From positions 806,001-870,000 of the forward strand of contig NZ_LT906441.1 in NCBI RefSeq assembly GCF_900186975.1: a stretch of DNA of 64,000 bases, read 5' to 3'. Made by a program: the position numbers and the translations under genes. Shown here in pieces: positions 57,081 to 64,000 of this stretch (positions are counted from its first letter, which is position 1; each line of letters starts with the position of its first letter). The DNA is from Cutibacterium granulosum. GTDB taxonomy: Bacteria; Actinomycetota; Actinomycetes; Propionibacteriales; Propionibacteriaceae. The notes under the pieces were generated by a model. The model saw only the letters and a program-made list of their open reading frames with translations. It had not been told where the DNA came from and did not search any database.

Positions 57081-57314
57081 ATGGCCGAGATCAGGAAGCA
57101 CAGGACGTCGAGCAACGCAATCAGTCAGGCGGTGGAGGCCGCGATGACCTCCCGGTCGTCTCGAGGTGCGGACGGACCCGATCACGAGACCGACGAGCTG
57201 AGCGTGGACGGAGCCCAGATTCCGACCCGTCCGACCGGCCCGTCCGCTGGATCGATCTCGGTGAACTGGCAGGGATTCCTCACCACGCAGCCTCCTGCTG
57301 CCGGTGAGGACTGA
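57081..57314 (+). CDS. small hypothetical protein
   Basis: A 77-residue hydrophilic protein with a basic N-terminus (MAEIRKHRTSSNAISQAVEA) and an acidic, Pro-rich remainder ending near SVNWQGFLTTQPPA. I do not recognise it. Support is the leaderless-type -10 box and a protein-like composition in a region with no competing gene. The long open frame reaching upstream antisense to cysS and rlmB is not protein-like and was discarded. Bases 57315-57595 downstream hold nothing I can interpret. Confidence 0.45.
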   Translation: MAEIRKHRTSSNAISQAVEAAMTSRSSRGADGPDHETDELSVDGAQIPTRPTGPSAGSISVNWQGFLTTQPPAAGED

Positions 57315-57595
57315 GGCTCCCACGGACGTTCCCGTTTCCGGTGCGCCCGGCAGCCGGATTCACGGCGGATCCGATGACGGTCGCACACACCTGCTGAACT
57401 GTGTCACGTGCCGGGGCGGCGCACTGTTCGTGGTTCTGGGGTTCGTGCTCCCGGGGTTGTACTCGTGGGCCTCGTCGCGGGGTCAGACGCACCGGCATGG
57501 GCTCGGCATGGGCACGGGTTCGGCAAGGTCAGGGTGCGTCGATGTGCCGAACTCGTGACTCGGTCCCATGCCTTTGCGTACGGGGGCGTGGAGAA

Positions 57596-58981
57596 TCACC
57601 CTTTCGCCTGCCTCGCCCGGAGAGCCGCAATGTCCAGCACCTGTGCCGAGTCCAGATCGACCTCGTCGGCCCCGTCCTCCCACGGATCGTACGGTGGCTC
57701 CTCATCCACGTCCTCCACGTAGCCCATCGAGGGGTCGTAGGGATTGACGAGCTGGTGGCTTCCGGCGGCATCGACCGGCAGCACCGAATCGGTGCTCATT
57801 GCCTCATCGGGCAGGTGCGTGAGGATGTCGTGGACGTAGCCCTGGGCAGCCTCGACGTGTGGCACTTCACGCTGTTCCCGCTGTGACTTGTACCAGCGGT
57901 AGTCGAGCACCTCGTGGAAGAACTGGGCCATGTCACGTTTGCGGGACAGCTCGGGGGGAATCTGGGCGACGACTGGCGAGAACACCTCGGTGAGCCATTT
58001 GTGTGCGACGACGCTCTCGTCCACCGACTGCAGTCCCCGCCGGGCCGCGAAGGTGTCGAGGTCGTTGAGCAGCCGTCTGGCCTGGTTCTCCTCGGTGTCC
58101 AGGCCGGTGAGACGCAGCAGGCGGCGCTGGTGGTGGCCGGCATCGACCACCTTGGGTTGGATGCGGATGACGTCCGAACTGGTCTGAATGTCGAGCTCGG
58201 CGACGTCGAATCCCAACGCATTGAGACGGCGCACCCGCGACTCCACCTGCGAGACGTCGCCGCCGGGGAACTCCTGGGGCTCGGTGAGCTCTGCCCACAG
58301 CTCGTGGTAACGAGTCTCGATGGTGTCGACGAGTTGCCGCGGGTCCAAGTTGGGGTCGAGCAGGTCGCCGGCCTCCAGGTCCAGGAACTCGCCGTACAGG
58401 TTCGTGCGGGCGATCTGCAGATCGTGCTCCCGCTGGCCGGTGGTGAGCTGATCGTGCAACTCCCCGGTCTCGGCGTCGACGAGGTAGGCGGCGAAGGCCT
58501 CGGCGTCCCGGCGGAACAACACGTTTGACAGCGAGACGTCACCCCACAGGAATCCCACCAGGTGCAGCCGTACCAGCAGGACGACCAGGGCGTCCAACAG
58601 TCGCATGACGGTTTCCGGTCGTACCCCGGACTGGAAGAGCGATCGGTAGGGTAGCGAGAACTGCAGGTGACGGGTGATGAGGATCTGATCCATGGGGTGG
58701 CCATCGGCATCACGCCGACCGGTCACCACGCCGATGGGCTCCACCGACGGCGTGTTCAGACGCATGAGGTCGTGCAGCAGTCGGTACTCATGGATGGCCA
58801 GGTGCTCGATGACCTCCTTAGCGGCATACACCGAGTCGCCGACCTTGATGAATCGCACGACGTGGCGGGAGATACCGCGCGGCAGGGCCACGAGGTACTC
58901 GGCAGGCCACTCCGCCAGCGGTGTGTCCCACGGCAGGGGGAGCAGTCGCGAGTCTGGCTTGGCGGAGAGGAAGCGTGGCAC
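57596..58981 (-). CDS. DUF4032 / kinase-like domain protein
   Basis: A 461-residue soluble protein. The first 230 residues resemble a lipopolysaccharide-kinase-like fold: GDSVYAAKEVIEHLAIHEYRLL, then LHLVGFLWGDVSLSNVLFRR, where WGDVSLSN mimics the catalytic loop of small-molecule kinases (D-x4-N). DUF4032 follows (about 230-395), and the C-terminus is very acidic (EDVDEEPPYDPWEDGADE). Function is unknown in the family. The start is GTG 58981, 15 bases after the stop of the membrane protein gene, so it may be the last member of the right-hand cluster, though a DUF4032 gene often stands alone. Confidence 0.78.
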   Translation of the reverse strand: MPRFLSAKPDSRLLPLPWDTPLAEWPAEYLVALPRGISRHVVRFIKVGDSVYAAKEVIEHLAIHEYRLLHDLMRLNTPSVEPIGVVTGRRDADGHPMDQILITRHLQFSLPYRSLFQSGVRPETVMRLLDALVVLLVRLHLVGFLWGDVSLSNVLFRRDAEAFAAYLVDAETGELHDQLTTGQREHDLQIARTNLYGEFLDLEAGDLLDPNLDPRQLVDTIETRYHELWAELTEPQEFPGGDVSQVESRVRRLNALGFDVAELDIQTSSDVIRIQPKVVDAGHHQRRLLRLTGLDTEENQARRLLNDLDTFAARRGLQSVDESVVAHKWLTEVFSPVVAQIPPELSRKRDMAQFFHEVLDYRWYKSQREQREVPHVEAAQGYVHDILTHLPDEAMSTDSVLPVDAAGSHQLVNPYDPSMGYVEDVDEEPPYDPWEDGADEVDLDSAQVLDIAALRARQAKG

Positions 58982-58996
58982 GGGTCAAGTCTGCCA

Positions 58997-59701
58997 TCAT
59001 TCACCGCTGGCTGGGCAGGACGCGTTGGACATGCTGTCGGGTGGTTGGACGAGGGCGTTGAGGTTGGTGAGGGCGTTGGGGTGGGTGGTGAAGTAGGTGG
59101 TGTGGTTGTCGTGGATGGTGGTGGCCCAGATGTTGCGCCAGTTCTGTGCCCAGTCTGGCCATTCGGGGTGGTTGGCGGGTCCTTCGGGTAGGTCGATGGG
59201 GCGGGTGTCCAGGGCGATGAGGAGGTTGAGCAGTGCTCGGTCCACGTTGTAGGCGTAGTGGTTGATGCGGACTCGGTGGCCGTCATCATCGGTGATGACG
59301 TAGCTGTCGGGTTTGAGGGTCAGGGCACGGATGTGGTGGGCGTCGACGTGGTGGGTGAAGGGTCCCAGGCGGGTGGTGATGGTGTGTTCGTCGATGTGGA
59401 TTCGGTAGAACAGGCCATGCAGGACCATGAGGTAGCTGGGGATGGTGATGGCCAGCTGGCAGATGATGGCCAAGGGTTTGTCCTCGGGATGTGAGACGAT
59501 GATGCCCCACAGGCACAGCGTGGTGATGGTGGCGGTGATCAGGCTCACGATGATCCATGGTCGTGAGGGGCGTAGGTGTTGCGGGTCGCCCGGGTCCTGT
59601 GCCCTCGGATCGTCGGGCGTTGTGGTGGCTGGGTGTTGCCGGGTTTGTTGGCCCCATTGTTGTGGGGGGTCGAAGGTGAGGGGTTCGACGGTCATGGTCA
59701 T
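58997..59701 (-). CDS. two-TM membrane protein with PH-like domain (paralog 2)
   Basis: A 234-residue protein: a Pro/Gln-rich cytoplasmic start of 45 residues, two hydrophobic helices at about 48-68 and 74-97, then a soluble domain with HIDEHTITTRLGPFTHHVDA, suggesting a bacterial PH fold. The C-terminal 55 residues (NWRNIWATTIHDNH, THPNALTNLNALVQPPD) match the protein encoded just upstream (59726-60415) closely, so these are tandem paralogs. The gap between them is 24 bases. No catalytic residues are seen; a scaffold or regulatory role in the cluster is inferred. Confidence 0.75.
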   Translation of the reverse strand: MTMTVEPLTFDPPQQWGQQTRQHPATTTPDDPRAQDPGDPQHLRPSRPWIIVSLITATITTLCLWGIIVSHPEDKPLAIICQLAITIPSYLMVLHGLFYRIHIDEHTITTRLGPFTHHVDAHHIRALTLKPDSYVITDDDGHRVRINHYAYNVDRALLNLLIALDTRPIDLPEGPANHPEWPDWAQNWRNIWATTIHDNHTTYFTTHPNALTNLNALVQPPDSMSNASCPASGE

Positions 59702-59725
59702 CTTTCTTCACACGGTGGCTGCGGG

Positions 59726-60415
59726 TCAGGTGTCGTAGTGATCAGGTGGTTGGGTGAGGGCGTTGAGGCGGGCAAGCTGTTCCGGGTGGGTGGCGTAGAA
59801 GCGCTGGTGGTGTCCGTAGGCTTCCCCGGCCAGGATGTTGCGCCACAGTTGGGCTGCCTGTTCCCAGTCAGGATCGGTGATGTCTGCTCCGGGCAGACGG
59901 ATACGGCGATGGTGGAGTTCTTCGAGCAGACGTAGGTAGACCAAGGTGTAGTCGAAACGGTTGTAGTCGAGGTTGATCTTGGTTGTGCCTGCCCAGACCT
60001 TGTAGCGCTCCATACCGGTGCCGATTCGGCTGACCTGATCGAAATGGATCTCACGGTAGAACAGATGACCGAAACGCGTCCAGACCTTGTCACGATCAAC
60101 ACCAAAACGCCGCCACAAACCATGAGCCAGCAACCAATAACCCGACAAGGAACCCAAGATGAGGACAATGTATTCATAAATATCAGCAGTGCCATGAACG
60201 GCATCATGGATGAGCTGGGGTGGCCCTCCCCATGTCAATCCTGCTGCCCCGACGAGTCCCATGGGAACCAGAATCCGTGCCTGGGAAAAGATCCGCGGCT
60301 GGGCCGGGTCACGACCCACACCCCACGACGGTTCCCGGGGACGGTCCTGGCCATCCCCCAGCTGCCCCGACGATCCCTGCACATCCGGAGAAAAACACCG
60401 CGGCTCAACACTCAT
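59726..60415 (-). CDS. two-TM membrane protein with PH-like domain (paralog 1)
   Basis: A 229-residue paralog of the downstream protein. Two hydrophobic segments (about 45-62 and 76-97) precede a soluble domain (GVDRDKVWTRFGHLFYREIH) and the shared C-terminus with LWRNILAGEAYGHHQRF and HPEQLARLNALTQPPDHY. Its ATG overlaps the lipoprotein stop by four bases (ATGA), so translation is coupled. The frame is also open far upstream, but that region belongs to the lipoprotein gene in another frame. I do not recognise a named family. Confidence 0.75.
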   Translation of the reverse strand: MSVEPRCFSPDVQGSSGQLGDGQDRPREPSWGVGRDPAQPRIFSQARILVPMGLVGAAGLTWGGPPQLIHDAVHGTADIYEYIVLILGSLSGYWLLAHGLWRRFGVDRDKVWTRFGHLFYREIHFDQVSRIGTGMERYKVWAGTTKINLDYNRFDYTLVYLRLLEELHHRRIRLPGADITDPDWEQAAQLWRNILAGEAYGHHQRFYATHPEQLARLNALTQPPDHYDT

Positions 60416-61407
60416 CGCTTCACCACTTTCGTGGCCTTGGTCATTTCCTGCTGGAAATCCGAGTGCAGGCTCTCGAGTTCGTTCTTGTTCCTGCCGATCC
60501 AGGACTTCTGGTACTCGGTGTCCAGAGAGTACTGAAGGGCGGGGATGTTGTCCTTGCGGGCGCACGTCATGGCGGCGAGTTGATGGTCCACGCTGAGGTC
60601 GGAGCCGTCCTTGGTGAGTTCGGAGGAGGCCTTCGGCGGTTCGCTCCAGCTCGATACCGGATGACCGGCGTCCTTCATGCACTGCACCCAGTTCTGCTTG
60701 AGCGGGGCGAGCCGGGAGTCGTGCTCCACCCGGTCGAGGGAGTCGTCCATCCCCTTGGCGACGAGGTCGCCGAGTTGCTGGTGAGGTGCTGTGCTGCCAG
60801 TGACGGAGAGTCTGGCCAGACTCTCCGCGGTGCACCCACCCTTGGGCAGTGGCTTGCCCTGGTCGTCCTTGATGGAGTTGTGGTCCAGGGCGGTGCCGTC
60901 GAGATTCTGGCCGGTGAGCACGGCGTAGTCCCGGGGAGAGGGGTCCCAGTTGTCCGGTGTGCCATCGGTGGTCGTTGGCTGGGTACTGGTCGTTGGACGT
61001 GGGGCATTCGCGGCCTGTGGGGTGGGGCTTGCCTTGGCCCGGATGAGTTTCTCGTCGAACGGTTTGTACCGCCCCGCAATGTCGAGGGCAGTGGTGGTGT
61101 TCTCGTCCTGCTCCTCGGGATTGGGGGCGTAGCTGGCCTTGAATCGGGCGGCACACTGGGCGCGCAGGATGTCGGTCGCCGTGGAGATGGTCGTGAGTTC
61201 GGCCTGGGTGGGCTGATACTTCTGCAGGGGGAGCTTCACCTGTGACACCGAGGTCAGCGGTGTGAGGTTGCTGGCGGACGTACTGACGGAGGGGCCCGCT
61301 GTCGGGGCGGACGTCTGCTGCGGTGTTTCGGACGAGCTGCACGCGGTGAGTGCCACGAGACAGGCGCATGCCGAGACGGTCAGGGTACGAATCGTGGGAG
61401 AGGTCAT
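60412..61407 (-). CDS. hypothetical lipoprotein
   Basis: A 331-residue exported lipoprotein: signal peptide with lipobox ALTAC, mature Cys at about residue 23, then a Ser/Thr/Pro-rich stretch and a mostly helical domain. Conserved-looking cysteines occur at about residue 84 (RAQCAARFKASY), in KGGCTAESLARLS, WVQCMKDAGHPVSS and MTCARKDN, perhaps two disulfides. AAGGA precedes the ATG. It is followed in the operon by the two PH-like paralogs. Function unknown; location next to a Ser/Thr kinase with an extracellular domain suggests an envelope role. Confidence 0.78.
   Translation of the reverse strand: MTSPTIRTLTVSACACLVALTACSSSETPQQTSAPTAGPSVSTSASNLTPLTSVSQVKLPLQKYQPTQAELTTISTATDILRAQCAARFKASYAPNPEEQDENTTTALDIAGRYKPFDEKLIRAKASPTPQAANAPRPTTSTQPTTTDGTPDNWDPSPRDYAVLTGQNLDGTALDHNSIKDDQGKPLPKGGCTAESLARLSVTGSTAPHQQLGDLVAKGMDDSLDRVEHDSRLAPLKQNWVQCMKDAGHPVSSWSEPPKASSELTKDGSDLSVDHQLAAMTCARKDNIPALQYSLDTEYQKSWIGRNKNELESLHSDFQQEMTKATKVVKR
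60804..60827. repeat. 24-base perfect palindrome inside the lipoprotein gene
   Basis: CGGAGAGTCTGG is followed directly by its reverse complement CCAGACTCTCCG, with no loop, within codons for ESLARLS. Confidence 0.85.
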
Positions 61408-61606
61408 GGGATGTCCTTGGCCAAGGAATGCACGGGGTTGTCATGGCCAAGAGCGTGGCCGGGTGATCTTGATCTTTGGTGCCCAACAATAGCCATGGCC
61501 GCGCAGGACAAAGCTGACCTTTGCTCACGACATGTGAACGGGGCGACAAAGGGGACTTGCTCCACCACAAGTTGACCGTATGCGTGAAGTATGTCAGGCA
61601 AGAGAC

Positions 61607-63601
61607 TCACGACCCTTTGGCAACGATGGTGATCTGGCTCTCCTGCGCTTGGTAGTTGCCGATCTCCGCACCAAGGCTGCACGTGGCTGGGTGTAGAGCG
61701 CTTACGTCATGGCCATCAGGTGTGATGGCCACGGCTCCTGAGCACCGGTCAGTGAGACGGAGATCTTCCTCTTTGCCACCTGTGATGTCGGTGAGGATGC
61801 TTGTCGGGTTGGGACTGGACGGCGTGGTGTAGATCGGGGTGAGCTCGTTCTCCCCATCCGGCCAAGTGCCCAGAATCGTCACAGGGATGGCAGAGCCTTC
61901 CTTGACGCGGGAGGGTACCTTGACACGCATCTCCTGAAGACGCTGCAGGCTGTACGCCGTTGAGTTCGTGGCGTCATCGTTGAGCACTTCATCGGTAGCC
62001 TTTGCTTGACTCTGGAGCCAGGCCTGCAGGTCTGCTTGGTTGCTGATCGTCACATCCTTGGCGGACAGCGTTGCCGTGACGGTCACTGGATCCTGTTGCG
62101 CCAAGGTCTTGAGGGAGATCGTCCATCCGCACTTGGCGTCGATCAATGTGAGCGCTGGGCTGTGTGGAGCGACCGTGGCGGCATCATCCCAAGTGACGTT
62201 CGTACAATTGTCACCTGACTTGATCACCTCGAGCACATCTCCACCGAGTGGTTGCTTGATGGTGCCGTAGGTGAGGGTGTACTTCAGCGTGCCTCCGGTG
62301 ATCTCCACCGAGCGGCCGACGCTGAGACCGGACGGATAAGTCTGTATCGGTAGAGATGCGCTGAGTCCGTCAACAGTTTTTTTCGATGACTCCTGTCGTG
62401 CTCCCCGATGCCGCCCGGCGAGCATGACACACACGGTGGCCACGGTCGCTGCAACGAGGATTGCTGCTGCGTAGATGATGATCCGATGGGTACGGTTGGA
62501 CCACCAAGAATTCTTGGTCTCCGTATCCTTACCTACAGAATCGCCCAACACCTCCACGTCTGGTTCCGGGCCAGCCTTGAGAATGGTGGCCGATGCCGGG
62601 CTGTCGAGGGTGCGTAGTTGCTCCAACTCGATGGGATCTGGGGGATTGTTGTCCTTGACAGTGAGCCTCTGTTCATCGTCAGGAGAGGCTTTCAACGACG
62701 TTGGTTGACGTAGCATCGTCATCGCATGTGGTGCCAACGCTCCTTCCGGAACGGTGAGCGCCGGTTCGTTCTTGACATCGGGGATGAGGCCGAATGCCTG
62801 ATCGGCCACTTCGGCTGCGCTGAGTCGATGCGCCGGATTCTTGGTGAGCATTCCGGAAATGAGATCCCACACCCGTTTGTCAAGACCCGGGATCATCGCA
62901 GGTATGGATTGTAGATGACGCTGGGCCACGGCGTAGGGATTGTCCTGCTCCGTACCGAACGGCAGTTGCCCCGTTAACGTCTGATACAGGCTCACGCCCA
63001 AGGCATACACGTCAACGCTGGGACTTAGCGTGTTGTTCGAGATGAACTCGGGCGCCATGTAGTGAGCTGTACCAACCATGTGTGTGGTCGTTGAGGAACC
63101 ACCGAGGATCTTCGCAATACCGAAGTCCGCCACCTTCACCCCAGGATCCTCCGCATTCGAGTCAGTGGTGAGGATGATGTTGTCGGGCTTGATGTCGCGA
63201 TGCACTACGTCACGCTCATGGGCATAGACCAAGGCTTGGGCCACTTGGACCACTACTGCCAGAGCAGTTGCTGGGGTCAATGGCCCATCGGTCGTCAGCT
63301 TGGTGCCAAGGGTGGGCCCGGTTGCAAGCTCCATGATGATTCCGAGCATGCCTTGGTCGACGATGAGGTCTCGCACCGCGATGATGCGTGGACAATCGAG
63401 CTCGGTGAGGGTGAGTCGTTCATGGATGAATCGCTGCACCAGTTGTGGATCGTCATCGAGCTGTGAGCGTAAAATCTTGATGGCGATTCGTTCGTCGTGG
63501 ACCCGATCGATCCCCTCATAGACACGACCAGATGCCCCTTGCCCAATCCTGCGGATGGCTTGGTACCCCGATCCGAAATCGAATGGAAGAGCGCTGCTCA
63601 C
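61607..63601 (-). CDS. membrane Ser/Thr protein kinase (PknB-like)
   Basis: A 664-residue receptor-like kinase. The catalytic domain (13-275) has the Gly-rich loop IGQGASGRVYEG, Lys42, HRDIKPDN (catalytic Asp136), DFG at 159-161 and the GTAHYMAPE substrate loop. An acidic juxtamembrane linker (275-368) leads to one transmembrane helix at about 373-396. The outer domain (397-664) is a beta-rich region with no PASTA repeats that I can see; it has cysteines around DNCTN and DAKCGW. Translation begins at GTG 63601, overlapping the upstream ATPase stop by four bases (GTGA). It probably phosphorylates FHA-type or secretion components. Confidence 0.92.
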   Translation of the reverse strand: MSSALPFDFGSGYQAIRRIGQGASGRVYEGIDRVHDERIAIKILRSQLDDDPQLVQRFIHERLTLTELDCPRIIAVRDLIVDQGMLGIIMELATGPTLGTKLTTDGPLTPATALAVVVQVAQALVYAHERDVVHRDIKPDNIILTTDSNAEDPGVKVADFGIAKILGGSSTTTHMVGTAHYMAPEFISNNTLSPSVDVYALGVSLYQTLTGQLPFGTEQDNPYAVAQRHLQSIPAMIPGLDKRVWDLISGMLTKNPAHRLSAAEVADQAFGLIPDVKNEPALTVPEGALAPHAMTMLRQPTSLKASPDDEQRLTVKDNNPPDPIELEQLRTLDSPASATILKAGPEPDVEVLGDSVGKDTETKNSWWSNRTHRIIIYAAAILVAATVATVCVMLAGRHRGARQESSKKTVDGLSASLPIQTYPSGLSVGRSVEITGGTLKYTLTYGTIKQPLGGDVLEVIKSGDNCTNVTWDDAATVAPHSPALTLIDAKCGWTISLKTLAQQDPVTVTATLSAKDVTISNQADLQAWLQSQAKATDEVLNDDATNSTAYSLQRLQEMRVKVPSRVKEGSAIPVTILGTWPDGENELTPIYTTPSSPNPTSILTDITGGKEEDLRLTDRCSGAVAITPDGHDVSALHPATCSLGAEIGNYQAQESQITIVAKGS

Positions 63602-64000
63602 CGTAGGCTCCTCACACTTGCAGTGACACCTTGGATGAGGGTAGCCGTACCGTTCTGGCAGCCATATCCTCGTGCCTCACTCATCGTCACCCGTGGGTGA
63701 CGTGGTAAACGGACACCTAGCAGATCACCGTCGTAGTCGGTATCTGGAACAAGTAGGACTCCGAGTCGGGACTTGCGAATCTTTCCCGTCCAATGGCTGT
63801 ACAAGGACCGCAGATCGTTGTTGCGACCACTCACGATGAACAGGAATGGCGATTCTGGACTGTTCAAGGCTTGGGTCAACACCTGACTTTCGTCGGCGAT
63901 CATGTGTGCATCGTCGATCATGATGATGCACGGCTCTGGGGAACCACCTTTCTCTGCCACGCGGTTGAGTAATTGATCGGGAGGCATGACCTCTGGCAAC
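63598..64000 (-). CDS. EccC/FtsK-SpoIIIE-type ATPase, C-terminal fragment (cut by window edge)
   Basis: The last 134 codons of a larger gene that continues beyond the right edge. The fragment shows a Walker B-like CIIMIDDAHMI, then a sensor strand FLFIVSGRNND, and the C-terminal signature RKSRLGVLLVPDTDYDGDLL followed by GVRLPRHPR. This is the usual end of the third ATPase domain of type VII secretion EccC proteins and related actinobacterial FtsK-like proteins. Its stop overlaps the kinase start (GTGA), so the two are translationally coupled. Whether WXG100 substrates or other Ecc components lie beyond cannot be seen. Confidence 0.75.
   Translation of the reverse strand, partial: LPEVMPPDQLLNRVAEKGGSPEPCIIMIDDAHMIADESQVLTQALNSPESPFLFIVSGRNNDLRSLYSHWTGKIRKSRLGVLLVPDTDYDGDLLGVRLPRHPRVTMSEARGYGCQNGTATLIQGVTASVRSLR

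Noticed and set aside
54246-57314. Open frame of more than 1000 codons on the plus strand
   Set aside because: It is antisense to rlmB and cysS and rich in Gly, Arg and His without family motifs; such frames arise from high third-position GC. Only its last 77 codons look like a possible gene.

Overview
The window is about 64 kb of high-GC, gene-dense actinobacterial chromosome. It most likely comes from a Propionibacteriaceae species close to Cutibacterium. The strongest evidence is the complete methylmalonyl-CoA carboxytransferase (transcarboxylase) operon at 34.5-38.2 kb: 5S, 12S, a small accessory subunit and the biotinyl 1.3S subunit, the enzyme of the Wood-Werkman propionic cycle. A pyruvate phosphate dikinase, the dnaK-grpE-dnaJ-hspR order, a SenX3/RegX3-type two-component pair, CarD and a pknB-like kinase fit the same group. 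I saw no rRNA, tRNA, CRISPR array, prophage or insertion sequence. Species-level identity is not determined.

Layout. 0-6.4 kb: pyruvate phosphate dikinase (cut by the left edge), an FHA-domain protein, deoC, and a PiT phosphate transporter with a small membrane partner. 6.4-11 kb: the dnaK-grpE-dnaJ-hspR heat-shock operon behind two HspR operators (HAIR); clpB at 21.5 kb has a third. 11-17.6 kb: an AspT-like transporter and an amino-acid permease, a NUDIX hydrolase, a NarL-type two-component system and a flavin reductase. 17.7-31.4 kb: class I aldolase, HAD phosphatase, BrnQ, ClpB, a Tat-exported phosphoesterase, DedA, a SpoU-type RNA methylase, small membrane proteins and class II aldolase. 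31.4-34.1 kb: a sparse stretch with an exported hypothetical protein, a decayed 3' copy of the class II aldolase, and a PAS/coiled-coil protein. 34.5-41.8 kb: the transcarboxylase operon, PTS EI and HPr, and phosphoglycerate mutase. 41.8-48 kb: polysaccharide deacetylase, PhoU, SenX3/RegX3-like pair, a GT87-like mannosyltransferase and CarD. 48-57.3 kb: an orphan PTS EIIA-EIIB pair, ispD, ispF, an alpha-glucosidase, glyA, an RlmB-type methylase and cysS. 57.6-64 kb: a minus-strand cluster reading, in transcription order, an EccC/FtsK-type ATPase (cut by the right edge), a Ser/Thr kinase, a lipoprotein, two paralogous two-TM proteins and a DUF4032 protein.

How the genes work together. Central carbon genes (two aldolases, phosphoglycerate mutase, PPDK, PTS EI/HPr, transcarboxylase) support sugar fermentation to propionate. 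PhoU, the SenX3/RegX3-like pair and the PiT transporter form a plausible phosphate circuit; a PHO-box-like repeat lies upstream of the transporter. The HAIR operators link dnaK-grpE-dnaJ-hspR with clpB in one HspR regulon. The right-hand cluster resembles a type VII secretion or kinase-regulated envelope locus.

A recurring structural feature is a TANNNT -10 box placed 6-8 bases before an ATG or GTG with no ribosome binding site. It occurs at many genes here and suggests widespread leaderless transcripts, including one divergent promoter where two such boxes overlap on opposite strands.
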